NCBI RefSeq assembly: GCF_000521465.1
Contig: NZ_BAVR01000003.1
Coordinates: 1 to 64,000, forward strand
DNA length: 64,000 nucleotides
DNA from: Acetivibrio straminisolvens JCM 21531
GTDB lineage: Bacteria > Bacillota > Clostridia > Acetivibrionales > Acetivibrionaceae
Reading direction: 5' to 3'
Made by a program: the position numbers and the translations under genes
Shown: positions 10,801 through 19,999 of the stretch, piece after piece
Layout: the number at the start of each line of letters is the position of its first letter
Position numbering within the stretch: position 1 is the stretch's first letter
Notes under the pieces: model-generated
Databases searched by the model: none
Told to the model about the DNA's origin: nothing
Seen by the model: only the letters and a program-made list of their open reading frames with translations

Positions 10801-11031
10801 ATCCGTAGAACCGGAGTTGTAAATTTCGATCCAGTCCGAGTATGCTCCGCCTTTACTTCCATGTTTAGGATCTGTAACGTCCCCATCCCGAATTGTCGAC
10901 TCATTTGACGACATGACCTCATTAATAAAAAGGGTCTGGGTCTCCTCGGCAAAGGCCCCAAAATAGTATGCAGGTATCACTATTGCCAAAAGCATGGCAA
11001 TAACGACAGTACTTGATACAACTTTTTTCAT
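7872..11031 (-). CDS. cellulosomal CotH-kinase protein: signal peptide, two lamin-tail domains, CotH, dockerin (four frame breaks)
   Basis: The five open segments form one protein of about 1,050 residues. Start ATG 11031 (after AAAGGGGAG) gives a signal peptide. Two near-identical lamin-tail domains follow, each with GGAYSDWIEIYNSGS, then a CotH kinase-like domain with NGEYWGIYHIRERFDD and KDTDFGFG. A short linker with a PTPTP run leads to a type I dockerin (7872-8090) with two calcium loops, DYNGDGTVNSTD and DLDGNGKINSTD. Ser-Thr at the recognition positions is the A. thermocellus cohesin code. Frame breaks lie near 9972-9976 (a C5 run; one more C restores GGFYTDAFNL), 9345-9350, 9035-9045 and 8150-8155, and each repairs with one base. 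CotH proteins phosphorylate spore-coat proteins in Bacillus; the substrate of this cellulosome-attached form is unknown. Confidence 0.85.
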
Positions 11032-11386
11032 CCTTTTCTCCCCTTTATAAAATTTTGTATTATTATGTTTATAAAACAATAATAATCTCTGTTTTAGCCT
11101 GTATATTCAATAAAAAATGCCGGAACATATACTATCGACATAATTTTGACGGAAATAGAACTTCGCAGTACTTTATATAAATATATATTCGCATAAATAA
11201 ATATATTAAAGTAGGTATAAATTCATATAATTAAACATATTTGAGTCGAATTTTTCGTGCAAAATATAGTTTACCTATTAACATTTTATATTGCAAAGCT
11301 TAAATCAACCTTAAAAAGCCTTCAAATTAAATTGTTTTTTATTCGCATCTATTCTAAATTCCAAGCTATAAACTTAAATTATGCAG

Positions 11387-11402
11387 TGTCCTTTTTAGGA
11401 CA
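11387..11402. promoter_or_regulatory. palindrome upstream of the response-regulator gene
   Basis: TGTCCT-TTTT-AGGACA is a perfect 6-4-6 inverted repeat, 37 bases before the start codon and just ahead of a possible -10 (TAAAAT, 11411-11416). It could be an autoregulatory operator. The rest of the 11032-11438 spacer is AT-rich, and I see nothing else in it. Confidence 0.45.
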
Positions 11403-11438
11403 ATCCGTGTTAAAATAGAATAAGAAGGAGGCATTAAC

Positions 11439-12128
11439 ATGAGAATTCTGATAATCGAAGATAATGTCCGACTTGCTGAAAACATATCTCAATTATTTAA
11501 GAAAAGTAATTATATAGTTACATGTGTTTACAATGGAGAAGACGGGTTGGATTTTGCTCTTACAGGTATTTATGACATCATTGTGCTGGATACAAAGCTT
11601 CCTAAGATGGACGGCATCACTTTGCTTAAAACTCTCAGAAAAAGAAATCTGCCAACTCCTGTTATACTAATATCCGACAAAAACACACCATCCGACATTG
11701 TAATTGGCCTCGACAGCGGTGCTGATGATTATCTGGCAAAACCTTTTTCACCGGAAGTCCTAATGGCAAGAATTCGCGCTTTGGGCAGACGCAAAGGCGG
11801 TATTGTCATGAACAACATATTATCTTTTGGCGACATTGAGCTAAACACTTCCAACTTTATGCTATCGACACAGTCATCTGAGATAAACCTGACACGCCGC
11901 GAATATGAGCTCCTTGAGTTTTTAATCCTTAGAAAAGGCATGATTTCTCCTAAAGAAACAATCATCGAAAAGCTGTGGGGATTTGATTCCAAAGCAAACG
12001 CCAACCACGTTGAAGTCTACATATCCTTTTTAAGGAAGAAGCTTTATAATATCAATTCCAAGGTGACAATAGATACCATTCGCGGCGCAGGCTATGAACT
12101 AAAGTATACGGAAAATACCGCAACTTAA
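11439..12128 (+). CDS. OmpR-family response regulator (orphan)
   Basis: The 229 residues comprise a receiver domain (1-115) and a winged-helix DNA-binding domain (about 130-225). The receiver has the acidic pair near residues 8-9 (IIEDN), phosphoacceptor Asp51 in VLDTKLP and Lys101 in LAKPF. The output domain has LTRREYELLEFL and the usual RGAGYEL end. No histidine kinase lies beside it: the next gene is on the other strand, so the partner kinase is elsewhere. AAGGAGG sits eight bases before the ATG. A palindrome at 11387 may be its own operator. Confidence 0.92.
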   Translation: MRILIIEDNVRLAENISQLFKKSNYIVTCVYNGEDGLDFALTGIYDIIVLDTKLPKMDGITLLKTLRKRNLPTPVILISDKNTPSDIVIGLDSGADDYLAKPFSPEVLMARIRALGRRKGGIVMNNILSFGDIELNTSNFMLSTQSSEINLTRREYELLEFLILRKGMISPKETIIEKLWGFDSKANANHVEVYISFLRKKLYNINSKVTIDTIRGAGYELKYTENTAT

Positions 12129-12144
12129 GTCTGTTGAGTTTTCG

Positions 12145-13668
12145 CTAATCGCGTTGAAATAAATAATATCGTAAAGTTTTATCTATATCCCTATCAGCTT
12201 TTTCCAGTATTTTTATGGTTCTTTCCGGACTGTATTTCACTTCACCTTCCGTAACATTATCCCAAACTTTACTCAATGCCTTAACAATATAGGTTTCTGC
12301 CGTATGCCACGCAGGCATTGCCGGATAACCTTTTGCATAATTCATTTGCTCAGCAAATACCTTTCTCATTCTGTTTCCTTTTATCCACGGGTGATCGTAT
12401 GCTGACTTAACCACAGGCAGAAGTTCTGTCTTTTTACAATATTCTATTTGTGCCTCTTCAGTTGTCAAGTATTCTATAAGCTTAATTGCTTTATTTTGAT
12501 TTTGCGAACTTTTGAAAACCACAAGAGAGCTTCCCCCAAGATACGCATACCGCCCTTTTGGTCCTTCCGGAAGCATTGTAACTCCAACATTTTCTATGAA
12601 ATTGACTCCATTATCCTTTTTGATTTCCAATACAGTGGCAAACCATGAACCTGAAATTGTAGTTGCATAATCGCCTTTGATAAATTTTGCCTCAATATCC
12701 GCAGTATTCATTGCCAGTGATTGTCTATCCATCAGCCCTTCAACTGCCAGTTCCGAATAAAACTTAATTCCGCTGAAGGTTTCATTACTGCTTAAAGTGG
12801 ATTTTGTAAAATCTGAATTTAAAAAGTCTTCCCCTGCTCCATAAATCCACGGTGCATAATTGTGATGAACATTCCAATCATTTTTCCCCGGCATTCCCAA
12901 TGCAGCTAACTTCTTACCGTTTATTTCAATATTATTCAGCTTTTTTAATGCATTTTTAAAAGAATCCCAAGTTGCAAAATCTTTTTCAGGATCCACTCCT
13001 GCTTTCCGGCATGCATCTATTCTGTAAAATAACGCTCTCGTATCTGCAAGCCATGGCACTGCAGTCATTTCTTCACTTCCGTCAATTACGGTTGAACTCA
13101 ATGTTTGGGGGAAGAAACTTATCTTTATTTATTTCTTTTGAAAGATCTACGAACGCACCATCACCGGATAACTCTGCCACCCAGGAAGTGTCAACCTGGG
13201 CTATGTCAGGTGCTTCCCCAATCGCCGCCGCAAAAGCCACTTTATTCGATGCAGCAGTCCAATCCACTACTGTAATATCCAAGCCTACATCAGGATTTCC
13301 CTTAAGAAAAGGCGAAACAACCTCAATAAAATCATCCTCAATTAATGAAGAATTCGGCATAATCCAAACAGCCAGATTTTTATCTTTTTTTCATCTTTTT
13401 CTTCGATCGGAGTTGATAAAATATCTATAGTGTATGTTTTTCCATCCCATAAAACTTGCTTGCCGAGTGCTTCACTTACTGCCCTCACCGGAAGATAGGT
13501 TGTCCCTTCATAAATAAACGGTTCTACACTTTTGCCGTTTCCGTCCTTCGGCTCAATCCTTTTTCCGTCAACATTGATTTTAATATCCTTATAATCAACA
13601 GTTATCGTTTTTCTCATTGACGCAGTATAAGCCGTCATAGAAGTAGCTATTATAGCTGTTGTAACCAT
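12145..13668 (-). CDS. extracellular solute-binding protein with N-terminal stalk domain (two frame breaks)
   Basis: Three open segments join. Residues 1-95 carry a hydrophobic start and a copper-amine-oxidase-like stalk domain (FIYEGTTYLPVRAVSEALG). The remaining roughly 410 residues are a family 1 sugar-type solute-binding protein (APDIAQVDTSWVAEL, YLGGSSLVVFKSS). Breaks lie at an A-run near 13380-13390 and at a G5 run (13107-13111), where four G restore LPQTLSSTVIDG. The true start may lie further upstream: the frame stays open to about 13710, with an AGGGGAAG ahead, but there is no standard start codon. No ABC permease or ATPase gene is adjacent. The stalk domain suggests wall attachment instead of, or in addition to, transport. 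The ligand is unknown. Confidence 0.78.
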
Positions 13669-13744
13669 CCCGGCAATAAAATATTTCGCTTTCTCAAATA
13701 TTTTCAGTTTTACTCTTCCCCTATTATGTATTTATGTGTTTTGG

Positions 13745-14867
13745 TTAACCCAAGACCCTTGCCGTTTCTTTTAGTTGCTTTCTTATCTCAAGTTTCTGAG
13801 GACATTTTGTCTCACACACACCACATTCAATACACTCGTGGGCAGGTTTACCCTTGTACCACTCAACCTTGCCTATTTGGCTGTATTGACCTCTTGCATA
13901 ATCGGTAATTTTATACACCCTGTGATAATTCATCAACTGAAAGTTAAGAGGAATATTAACATCGGCAGGACATGGCATGCAATAATTGCAGCCGGTGCAA
14001 TATAGATCTTCCATCCGTTTGTTTTCCTCCATTGATGCATTTATCATCTCGAGCTCTTCCTTTGTAAGAGGAGTATCGTTTGATGCTATACGCGCATTCT
14101 CCTCAACCATTTCAATTGTACTCATACCCGACAGTGCACAGCCAACATTGGGATTGGCAAGTACAAACCTCAAGGCTATTTCCGCACAGCTTACCGTCTT
14201 TTGCGGAAGCAGTTTTTTAATTGTTTCCGAAGGTTCCCCGAGTTTTCCTCCTCCTACCGGGCCCATGATTATTACTCCCAGACCCTTGCTCTTTGCGTGC
14301 TCTATCGCCTTTTCGTTTTTTCTGTCAAGAAGGTTATACTGACACAACACCGTTTCAAAGCTGCCGGTATCCACAAGTTTAATTAAGTTTTCAGGTTTGT
14401 CGTGAAATGAAAAGGATATATGCCGGATAAGTCCCTCTTCTTTGGCCTTTTGCGCTGCTTCCAAAGGTCCACCCTTCACGTTTATGCTGTTTTCATAGGT
14501 TTCCAGACTGATTCCCCACATATGATAAAAATCAATATAGTCTGTATCCAGCTTTTTTAACGAATTTTCCAGCCTTTTACGCCAATCGGCTCCCGACGCG
14601 TTCTCAATTGGATTCTTGGTAGATAAATAAACCTTGTCTCTCCAGCTTTAAAGCCTTGCCTACAATAATTTCGCTTTCGCCGTTGCAGTATCCGGGAGCT
14701 GTATCTATGTAATTTACCCCGAGTTCAAATGCCCTGTGAATCATTGCAATGCTCTTTTCTACATCAAACTCTGTTTTTCCGTTCGCATTAATCTCCGGAA
14801 GCCTCATTGCCCCAAACCCGAGAGCGGATATTTTTACACCGGTTTTACCCAATTCACGATACTGCAT
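13745..14867 (-). CDS. aldo/keto reductase with two 4Fe-4S clusters (one frame break)
   Basis: The protein is about 374 residues. The N-terminal AKR barrel begins QYRELGKTGVKISALGFG, with the active-site block VNYIDTAPGYCNGESE. The C terminus has two ferredoxin-like clusters, CTGCNYCMPC and CIECGVCETKC. Such fused reductases take electrons through the Fe-S tail and may act on aldehydes or sugars. The break near 14632-14641 is repaired by one G, giving LERDKVYLSTKNP. The start at 14867 has GGAGG eight bases upstream. It stands alone, with an uncertain substrate. Confidence 0.85.
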
Positions 14868-15255
14868 TTATTTTCCTCCAATCTGTAATATCATAAATAT
14901 ATAGAATAGCTATAAATTTAAATATATTAGCTCTAAAAAATTACCTTCTTACATTTTAACAAAAGAAATTTTACTCGTCTACATTGTCTACACTGACTTT
15001 CCAGCCTTTTAGCAACATTTAATTTTATCGCAAACTTTTATGTTAAATTTTTATTAATTCGGTCAGAAAAAATCAATTCAATACGAACTTTATAACATGA
15101 AGCATACTTATAAGCATTGTTGTTTAAGATCAAGGTTGTACATTAAGTCCCTCAGATAAAAATGTACACATCCTTTGCGAAAACAACAAATTTTGCGAGC
15201 GTTAAGCTCCCTCCCTTTTTTTGGCCGGACTTCACAAAAGTGAAACGGCATCAAG
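14868..15255. other. long AT-rich spacer
   Basis: No gene is visible. A GCCG-(TTCAC/GTGAA)-CGGC nested hairpin lies at about 15223-15249, directly before the terminator stem. It matches no riboswitch class I can name. A weak GAGC/GCTC stem at 15197-15209 precedes a T7 run and could be a minor terminator. Confidence 0.3.
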
Positions 15256-15294
15256 ATAAAAGGCCGTCTGTCTTTGGACAGTTCAGCCTTTTTT
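15256..15294. terminator. intrinsic terminator after the glutaredoxin gene
   Basis: AAAAGGC and GCCTTTTTT form an outer stem around an inner CTGTC-TTTG-GACAG hairpin, with T-runs on both strands. It ends 13 bases past the glutaredoxin stop and probably terminates that gene. Confidence 0.7.
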
Positions 15295-15306
15295 ATTGGC
15301 GTTTTA

Positions 15307-15537
15307 TCAGTTTCCTATCAAACTGTCGATTCTTCCTTGATCAAATCCCACAACAATGTTTCCGTTAATATCCACAACAGGTACACCACGCTGACCGGAT
15401 TTTTGAATCATTTCCATCGCAGCATTTCTGTCGGATGCCACATTAATTTCCCTATACTCAACACCCTTTTGATCCAGATATTCCTTTACTCTTGTACACC
15501 ATGGACATGTAGGTGTAGTATATACAATTACGTCCAT
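15307..15537 (-). CDS. glutaredoxin-like protein (NrdH/Grx family)
   Basis: This 76-residue thioredoxin-fold protein has a CPWC active site (Cys 11 and 14), a cis-proline strand (GVPVVDING) and a GFDQGRID end. It reduces disulfides in the cytoplasm, with electrons from glutathione or thioredoxin reductase; clostridia usually lack glutathione, so the latter is more likely. AGGAGGGCG precedes ATG 15537. It is monocistronic, with its own terminator at 15256-15294. The usual partner ribonucleotide reductase gene is not here. Confidence 0.9.
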   Translation of the reverse strand: MDVIVYTTPTCPWCTRVKEYLDQKGVEYREINVASDRNAAMEMIQKSGQRGVPVVDINGNIVVGFDQGRIDSLIGN

Positions 15538-15722
15538 ATTATCGCCCTCCTAATTATTTGCTAAGACTACTATTTAATTATTCCACAATAACTCCTTTTA
15601 AAACACCCACTTTTTTATTAAAAGACTTAATACCGCAACACCCCTTTTATTAATCTATTTATTATTTGCTGATACTATAAATATTATATCAAAAATTTTC
15701 AAATATTTTTCATTATTATGGG

Positions 15723-15728
15723 TATAAT
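15723..15728 (+). promoter_or_regulatory. possible -10 box for the lipoprotein gene
   Basis: A TATAAT lies 48 bases before the TTG start. The -35 region is poor (TTTTCA at a 20-base spacing), so only the -10 is supported. Confidence 0.4.
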
Positions 15729-15775
15729 ACATCAGAAATAAGAAACTATATTTACTAATAAAGGAGGAAATTGCA

Positions 15776-16336
15776 TTGAAAGTAAAAGTAGTCTTATCGA
15801 CAACTCTGCTTTTTGTTTTACTTCTTGCAGGATGTACACCGCAGCAGGGCCCAGTAACACAACAGCCCAAGCCCACTCAGACATCCGAACCGGATTCGGT
15901 CAGCACAGCCTCTATTGTAGGGGATGAAGCATCTTTCGAGAAAGCTATCAGCGACAGCGGTACATGGCTTATAGCCTTGACAAAGGATTTGACTTTTGAC
16001 AAAGAGCTTGTATTGGACGGTGTATACACAAACGGCAAGAAGGATGAAAACGGTCAGGAAATTATACAGCGCAAAATAGGCCTTTATGAACAGGATGAAA
16101 ACCGCAACATCACCGCAAGATATACTTTAACTATTCCCAAGTTAACCATCAATAGTCCCAATGCCAGCATTCAACACGGAACCTTTAAAGGCGACCTCTA
16201 CGTCTCGGCAAAAAATTTCCAACTAATAGATACCAAGGTTGAAGGAAACGTATACTTTACAAACGAAGAAGCGCAATCGACATTTAAAGCAGATGAAAAA
16301 AGCTCCATAACAGGAAAACAGGAGCTGGTGAAATAA
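15776..16336 (+). CDS. lipoprotein of unknown function, possibly beta-helical
   Basis: This 186-residue protein has a type II signal peptide with lipobox LLAGC (Cys20), so it is anchored outside the membrane. A Pro/Thr/Gln-rich linker follows. The last 70 residues (TLTIPKLTINSPNASIQ onward) have the short alternating strands of a right-handed beta-helix. The start is TTG 15776, chosen because AAGGAGG (15761-15767) is eight bases upstream and no ATG fits. It is a single gene. No enzyme motif is visible. Confidence 0.75.
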   Translation: MKVKVVLSTTLLFVLLLAGCTPQQGPVTQQPKPTQTSEPDSVSTASIVGDEASFEKAISDSGTWLIALTKDLTFDKELVLDGVYTNGKKDENGQEIIQRKIGLYEQDENRNITARYTLTIPKLTINSPNASIQHGTFKGDLYVSAKNFQLIDTKVEGNVYFTNEEAQSTFKADEKSSITGKQELVK

Positions 16337-16342
16337 TTCTTC

Positions 16343-16397
16343 AAAAAAACACTCGGTCAGACTCCAATACATAAAACCCAAATGGAGCCTGACCGAG
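16343..16397 (-). terminator. intrinsic terminator of the TIM-barrel/acyl-CoA synthetase gene
   Basis: CTCGGTCAG and CTGACCGAG form a perfect 9-bp outer stem with an inner CTCCA/TGGAG. On the minus strand a T7 run follows. It lies 25 bases after the synthetase stop. Confidence 0.82.
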
Positions 16398-16421
16398 ACA
16401 TTAAAAAGTTAATTTGACTTA

Positions 16422-18950
16422 TTAAGCTGTAACAATCGAATTTGCTTCTTGCAGGGACAGTTTTTCAATCGCTTGCTCACGCATTTTGTACTTTAATATT
16501 TTTCCTGCCGCATTCATAGGGAATTCCGTAACAAACTCAACGTAGCGCGGAGTCTTGTGCTTTGCCATATGAGAGCGAACATAATCCTGAAGCTCTTCCG
16601 CAGTCATTGTCTCGCCCTCTTTAAGGATTACACAGGCCATAATCTCTTCACCGTACTGTTTGTCGGGAACTCCTATAACCTGAACATCCATTACTTTCGG
16701 ATGGGTGTAAATAAAGTCTTCAATTTCCTTCGGATATATATTCTCACCGCCGCGAATTATCATGTCCTTGATACGGCCGGTTATTTTGTAGTTGCCGTTT
16801 TCGTCACGTCTTGCCATATCACCGGTATGGAGCCATCCATCCTTGTCAATGGCCGCTGCCGTTGCTTCAGGCATCTTGTAATAACCTCTCATAATATTAT
16901 ATCCGCGGGCAACAAATTCTCCATCGGTATTGTCCGGCAATTCCTCACCGGTTTGCGGGTCTACAATCTTACATTCAATACCCGGAAGCGGACGTCCGAC
17001 AGTATTCACACGTACTTCAATTGGATCATCCACACGGCTCTGGGTACAGCCCGGTGAAGCCTCGGTCTGGCCGTACACGATGGTTATCTCCTTCATATTC
17101 ATTTTGTCCACTACATCCTGCATAACCTTTATAGGGCACGGACTTCCCGCCATAATACCGGTTCTCATATGTGAGAAATCAGTCTTACTAAAGTCTTCGT
17201 GTTCCATCATTGCAATAAACATCGTCGGAACACCGTTGCAGACAGTAATCTTCTCGCGGTTAATGCAGTCCAAAGACACTTTCGGTGAAAAATACGGTAT
17301 CGGGCACATTGTAGCTCCGTGTGTCACCGAAGCTATCATTGAAAGCACCATTCCGAAGCAGTGGAACATCGGCACTTGAATCAGCATGCGGTCGGCAGTG
17401 GACAGATCCATGCAGTCTCCAATGCATTTTCCGTTGTTAATAACATTGTAGTGGGTAAGCATAACACCCTTCGGAAAACCTGTGGTTCCTGAAGTATACT
17501 GCATATTGCAGACATCATGCCTGTTGACTGCAAGCGCACGACGATAAACTTCCTCAATGGGCACCTTTTCCGCTAAAGCAACTGCCTCATCCCACGATAA
17601 GCAGCCCTTCTGCTTTGAGTCTATTGTAATAATATTGCGCAGGAAAGGAAGTCTCTTTATATGCAGAGGTTTACCGGCCTCTGCTGTTTCAAGCTCGGGA
17701 CAAAGCTCTTTGATAATGCCGATATAGTCCGAATCCTTAAAACCGTCAGTCATAACCAGTGTGTGGGTATCCGACTGGCGAAGCAAATATTCAAGCTCAT
17801 AAATTTTGTAAGCAGTGTTTACAGTAACAAGTACCGCACCAATCTTTGTTGTTGCCCAGAATGTAATAAACCATTGGGGAACGTTGGTAGCCCAGACGGC
17901 AACATGGTCACCCGGCTTCACTCCCAGCGCTATAAGGACCTTGCAAAAGTATCTACATCATCCCTAAACTGAGCATAAGTTCTTGTATAATCCGTTGTGG
18001 TATATTTGAATGCATACTGATCGGGAAACTCTTCAACAACACGGTCCAATACTTGAGAGAATGTCAAATCAATCATTTTATCCTTCTCCCAAATATATTT
18101 TCCGGTCTTCCTTGCATTATCAAACAGGCGTCCTTTTACTTCGCTTTTTTTGGTATAACGGTTCATATAGTTTGCAAAATTCGGGAAAACAACTCCGGCA
18201 TCATCAAGATCCGCAGCCCATCTCTTAACCCATTCAAGAGAAACATATCCTTCATAGTTGATTGAACGAAGCGCCATCATTATGTCATCAATCGGCAAAT
18301 CTCCCTCGCCCAACATGCGGTAACTGGTTTTTCCGTTTTCAACAACAGAGTCTTTAATATGTACATATTTAATGTATGCTCCAAGATTCTGCACCGTCTT
18401 TCCGGGAGTCTCACCGGCAAATCTATACGGATGGTGCACATCCCACAAAGCTGCTACTGCGTCACTTGCCACATTTTCAAGAAGCGCACACAGGCGTTTG
18501 GTATCGGAATAGACGCCGTTGGTTTCCACAAGAAGAGTTACACCCTTTTCTTCCGCTATAGGTGCAAGTTTTTTCAGTGCCTCAATGACAACATTGTCAT
18601 CCACATCTCCTTTAGGCTCCGGCTCAAGATCGCCAAGAACACGAACAAAAGGTGTTCCAAGCTTGGAAGCAAGTGTAATATACTGTAAAATCTCCTCATG
18701 ATTTTGTCGCATTCTCAGCAAACTTCAAACAGCACCCTGAAGAAAAGCACGGAATTTCAAGGCGAAGCTCGGAAAGCTTTTTTGCAGTCTGAGGAAGCTC
18801 CGATTCGGTAAAGGGCTGCGCTTTTACCGCAAAAATCTCATTTCCAAGTCCACGGATTTCGATACCGTCAAAACCAAAATCCTTAGCCATGGAATATATG
18901 TCCGTCCAGCTAAAGTCCGGACAACCAAGTGTTGAAAACGCAATTTTCAT
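16422..18950 (-). CDS. fusion of a sugar-isomerase-like TIM barrel with an AMP-forming acyl-CoA synthetase (two frame breaks)
   Basis: One polypeptide of about 840 residues. The N-terminal 270 residues are a xylose-isomerase-like (AP-endonuclease 2) TIM barrel, with LGCPDFSWTDIYSMAKDFG at the start and WDVHHPYRF and YVHIKDS as metal-ligand strands. The rest is an ANL-superfamily ligase with P-loop YTSGTTGFPKGVMLTH, hinge GWLHTGD and catalytic Lys in NAAGKILKYK. The open segment 17930-18721 runs without interruption from barrel into ligase, so the fusion is not an assembly artefact. Breaks near 18700-18720 and 17937 each need one base. The start has AGGAGG, 33 bases after a T-box terminator. 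A route activating a carboxylic acid derived from an isomerised sugar or inositol is possible but unproven. Confidence 0.82.
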
Positions 18951-18982
18951 AACATTCCTCCTATAATCCCAGTATTAAAACT

Positions 18983-19350
18983 AAAAAAGCCTTCACCTCA
19001 TAACATACATGTCAGAGACGAAAGCTACATCACTCCGTGGTACCACTCTTCTTGGTATAAAAATACCCACTCTGCGGCATCGAAATAGAATCCGGCGTTT
19101 CTATAAAAGCTCGGGATATCGCCCCCATCGCTTTTACCTCTTTCGTTTCATTCCAAGAAACTAAATCAATGCCTTCCCGTTGTAACGGCGAGAAACCCGT
19201 TCACACCTAATCGCCGACAGATCAAAAAACTTTTACGGCTTTCAGCTAAATGCTCAAAGGCGAGCTCGCAATCTGCCTCGTGTACTGTTTTTCAGCAACC
19301 AACAGCTCTCTAAAACACGTCCCCACAGCGCTTTTTCCTCATCAACGCAT
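18983..19350 (-). ncRNA. T-box leader (probable Leu, CUC specifier)
   Basis: The minus strand carries the T-box core AGTGGTACCACGG (about 19035-19047), followed by a terminator stem AGCTTTC/GAAGGCT with a T6 run (18983-19026). Upstream is a stem I with the conserved AGAGAGCTG block. By analogy with the Phe leader in this window, where ten bases separate the specifier from the lower-stem GAGC, the specifier would be CUC (19262-19264), for leucine. The leader lies directly before the fusion gene. An inserted hairpin repeat occupies 19105-19166. Confidence 0.8.
19105..19166. repeat. hairpin repeat element, copy A
   Basis: Starts AAAAGCTCGGGATATCGC. It has the same nested stem design as copies B and C, with compensating base changes. 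It is embedded between stem I and the antiterminator of the Leu-type T-box. Confidence 0.6.
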
Positions 19351-19368
19351 TTTCCCATTTTTGATGTT

Positions 19369-19397
19369 ATATTATCAAATTAAATATACAATGTCAA
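19369..19397 (-). promoter_or_regulatory. promoter of the T-box leader
   Basis: On the minus strand, TTGACA (19397-19392) and TAATAT (19374-19369) are 17 bases apart, just upstream of the leader and just past the end of the acetyltransferase gene. Confidence 0.7.
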
Positions 19398-19414
19398 GAA
19401 TAATTATGTCGAGA

Positions 19415-19977
19415 TTAAAGAACATCATTTTTCAAAATGGCATACTGCTTCAAGTCCCAAAATCTACCCTTTGCAAACATTCTTTGACGTAATAAACCTT
19501 CATACAACATTCCCGCTTTTTGCATTACCCTTCCCGAGGCTTCATTTTCAGGAATATGAACCGCTTCAACCTGTTTAGCCCCATTTCTTCAAAGGCAAAA
19601 CGGATTATACGTTTCACTGCTTCGGTCATAATCCCCTTCCCCCAATATTCCTTTGACAAGGCATATCCGACCGTTCCGCAAAAATTTACCTTGTCAAGTT
19701 CTACAAAACCAATACTTCCGATTACTCTTCCGGTTTCCTTAAGCTCAATAGCCCACTCGCCAATCTCTCCCTTGTTATAACGTTCAAGGTTCCAATTAAT
19801 AAATGCTCTGGCATCTTCAATAGACTTATGCGGCTCCCACGTCACGTATCTGGACACTTCAGGCACCTTTGCATATTCAAATATATCCCTGTCATCGGAA
19901 ATCCTAAGCTTTCTTAGGATAAGCCGTTCCGTTTCCAATGAAGGATTATATAGACGAATATGGGATGTCTCGCTCAT
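19415..19977 (-). CDS. RimJ/RimL-type GNAT N-acetyltransferase (one frame break)
   Basis: The repaired product is about 187 residues. The frame first open (19525-19977) ends early. One base near 19558 restores AVHIPENEASGRVMQKAGM, the family's acetyl-CoA-binding end, with a stop at 19415. Motif A is YWGKGIMTEAV. It lies 22 bases after the membrane-protein gene on the same strand, with its own ribosome binding site (AAGGAGTGA), and may be the last gene of the Cys-His-repeat operon. The acceptor (protein N terminus or small molecule) is unknown. Confidence 0.82.
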
Positions 19978-19999
19978 TATTTTAAGTCACTCCTTACAA

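Noticed and set aside
7872-11031. Phase-variable or programmed frameshifting in the CotH gene
   Set aside because: Four breaks with different contexts, and the same kind of break in housekeeping genes, point to sequencing indels.
15222-15294. Riboswitch in the hairpin cluster after the glutaredoxin gene
   Set aside because: Two adjacent stems are present but the location is downstream of the gene, one is a terminator, and neither matches a known aptamer.
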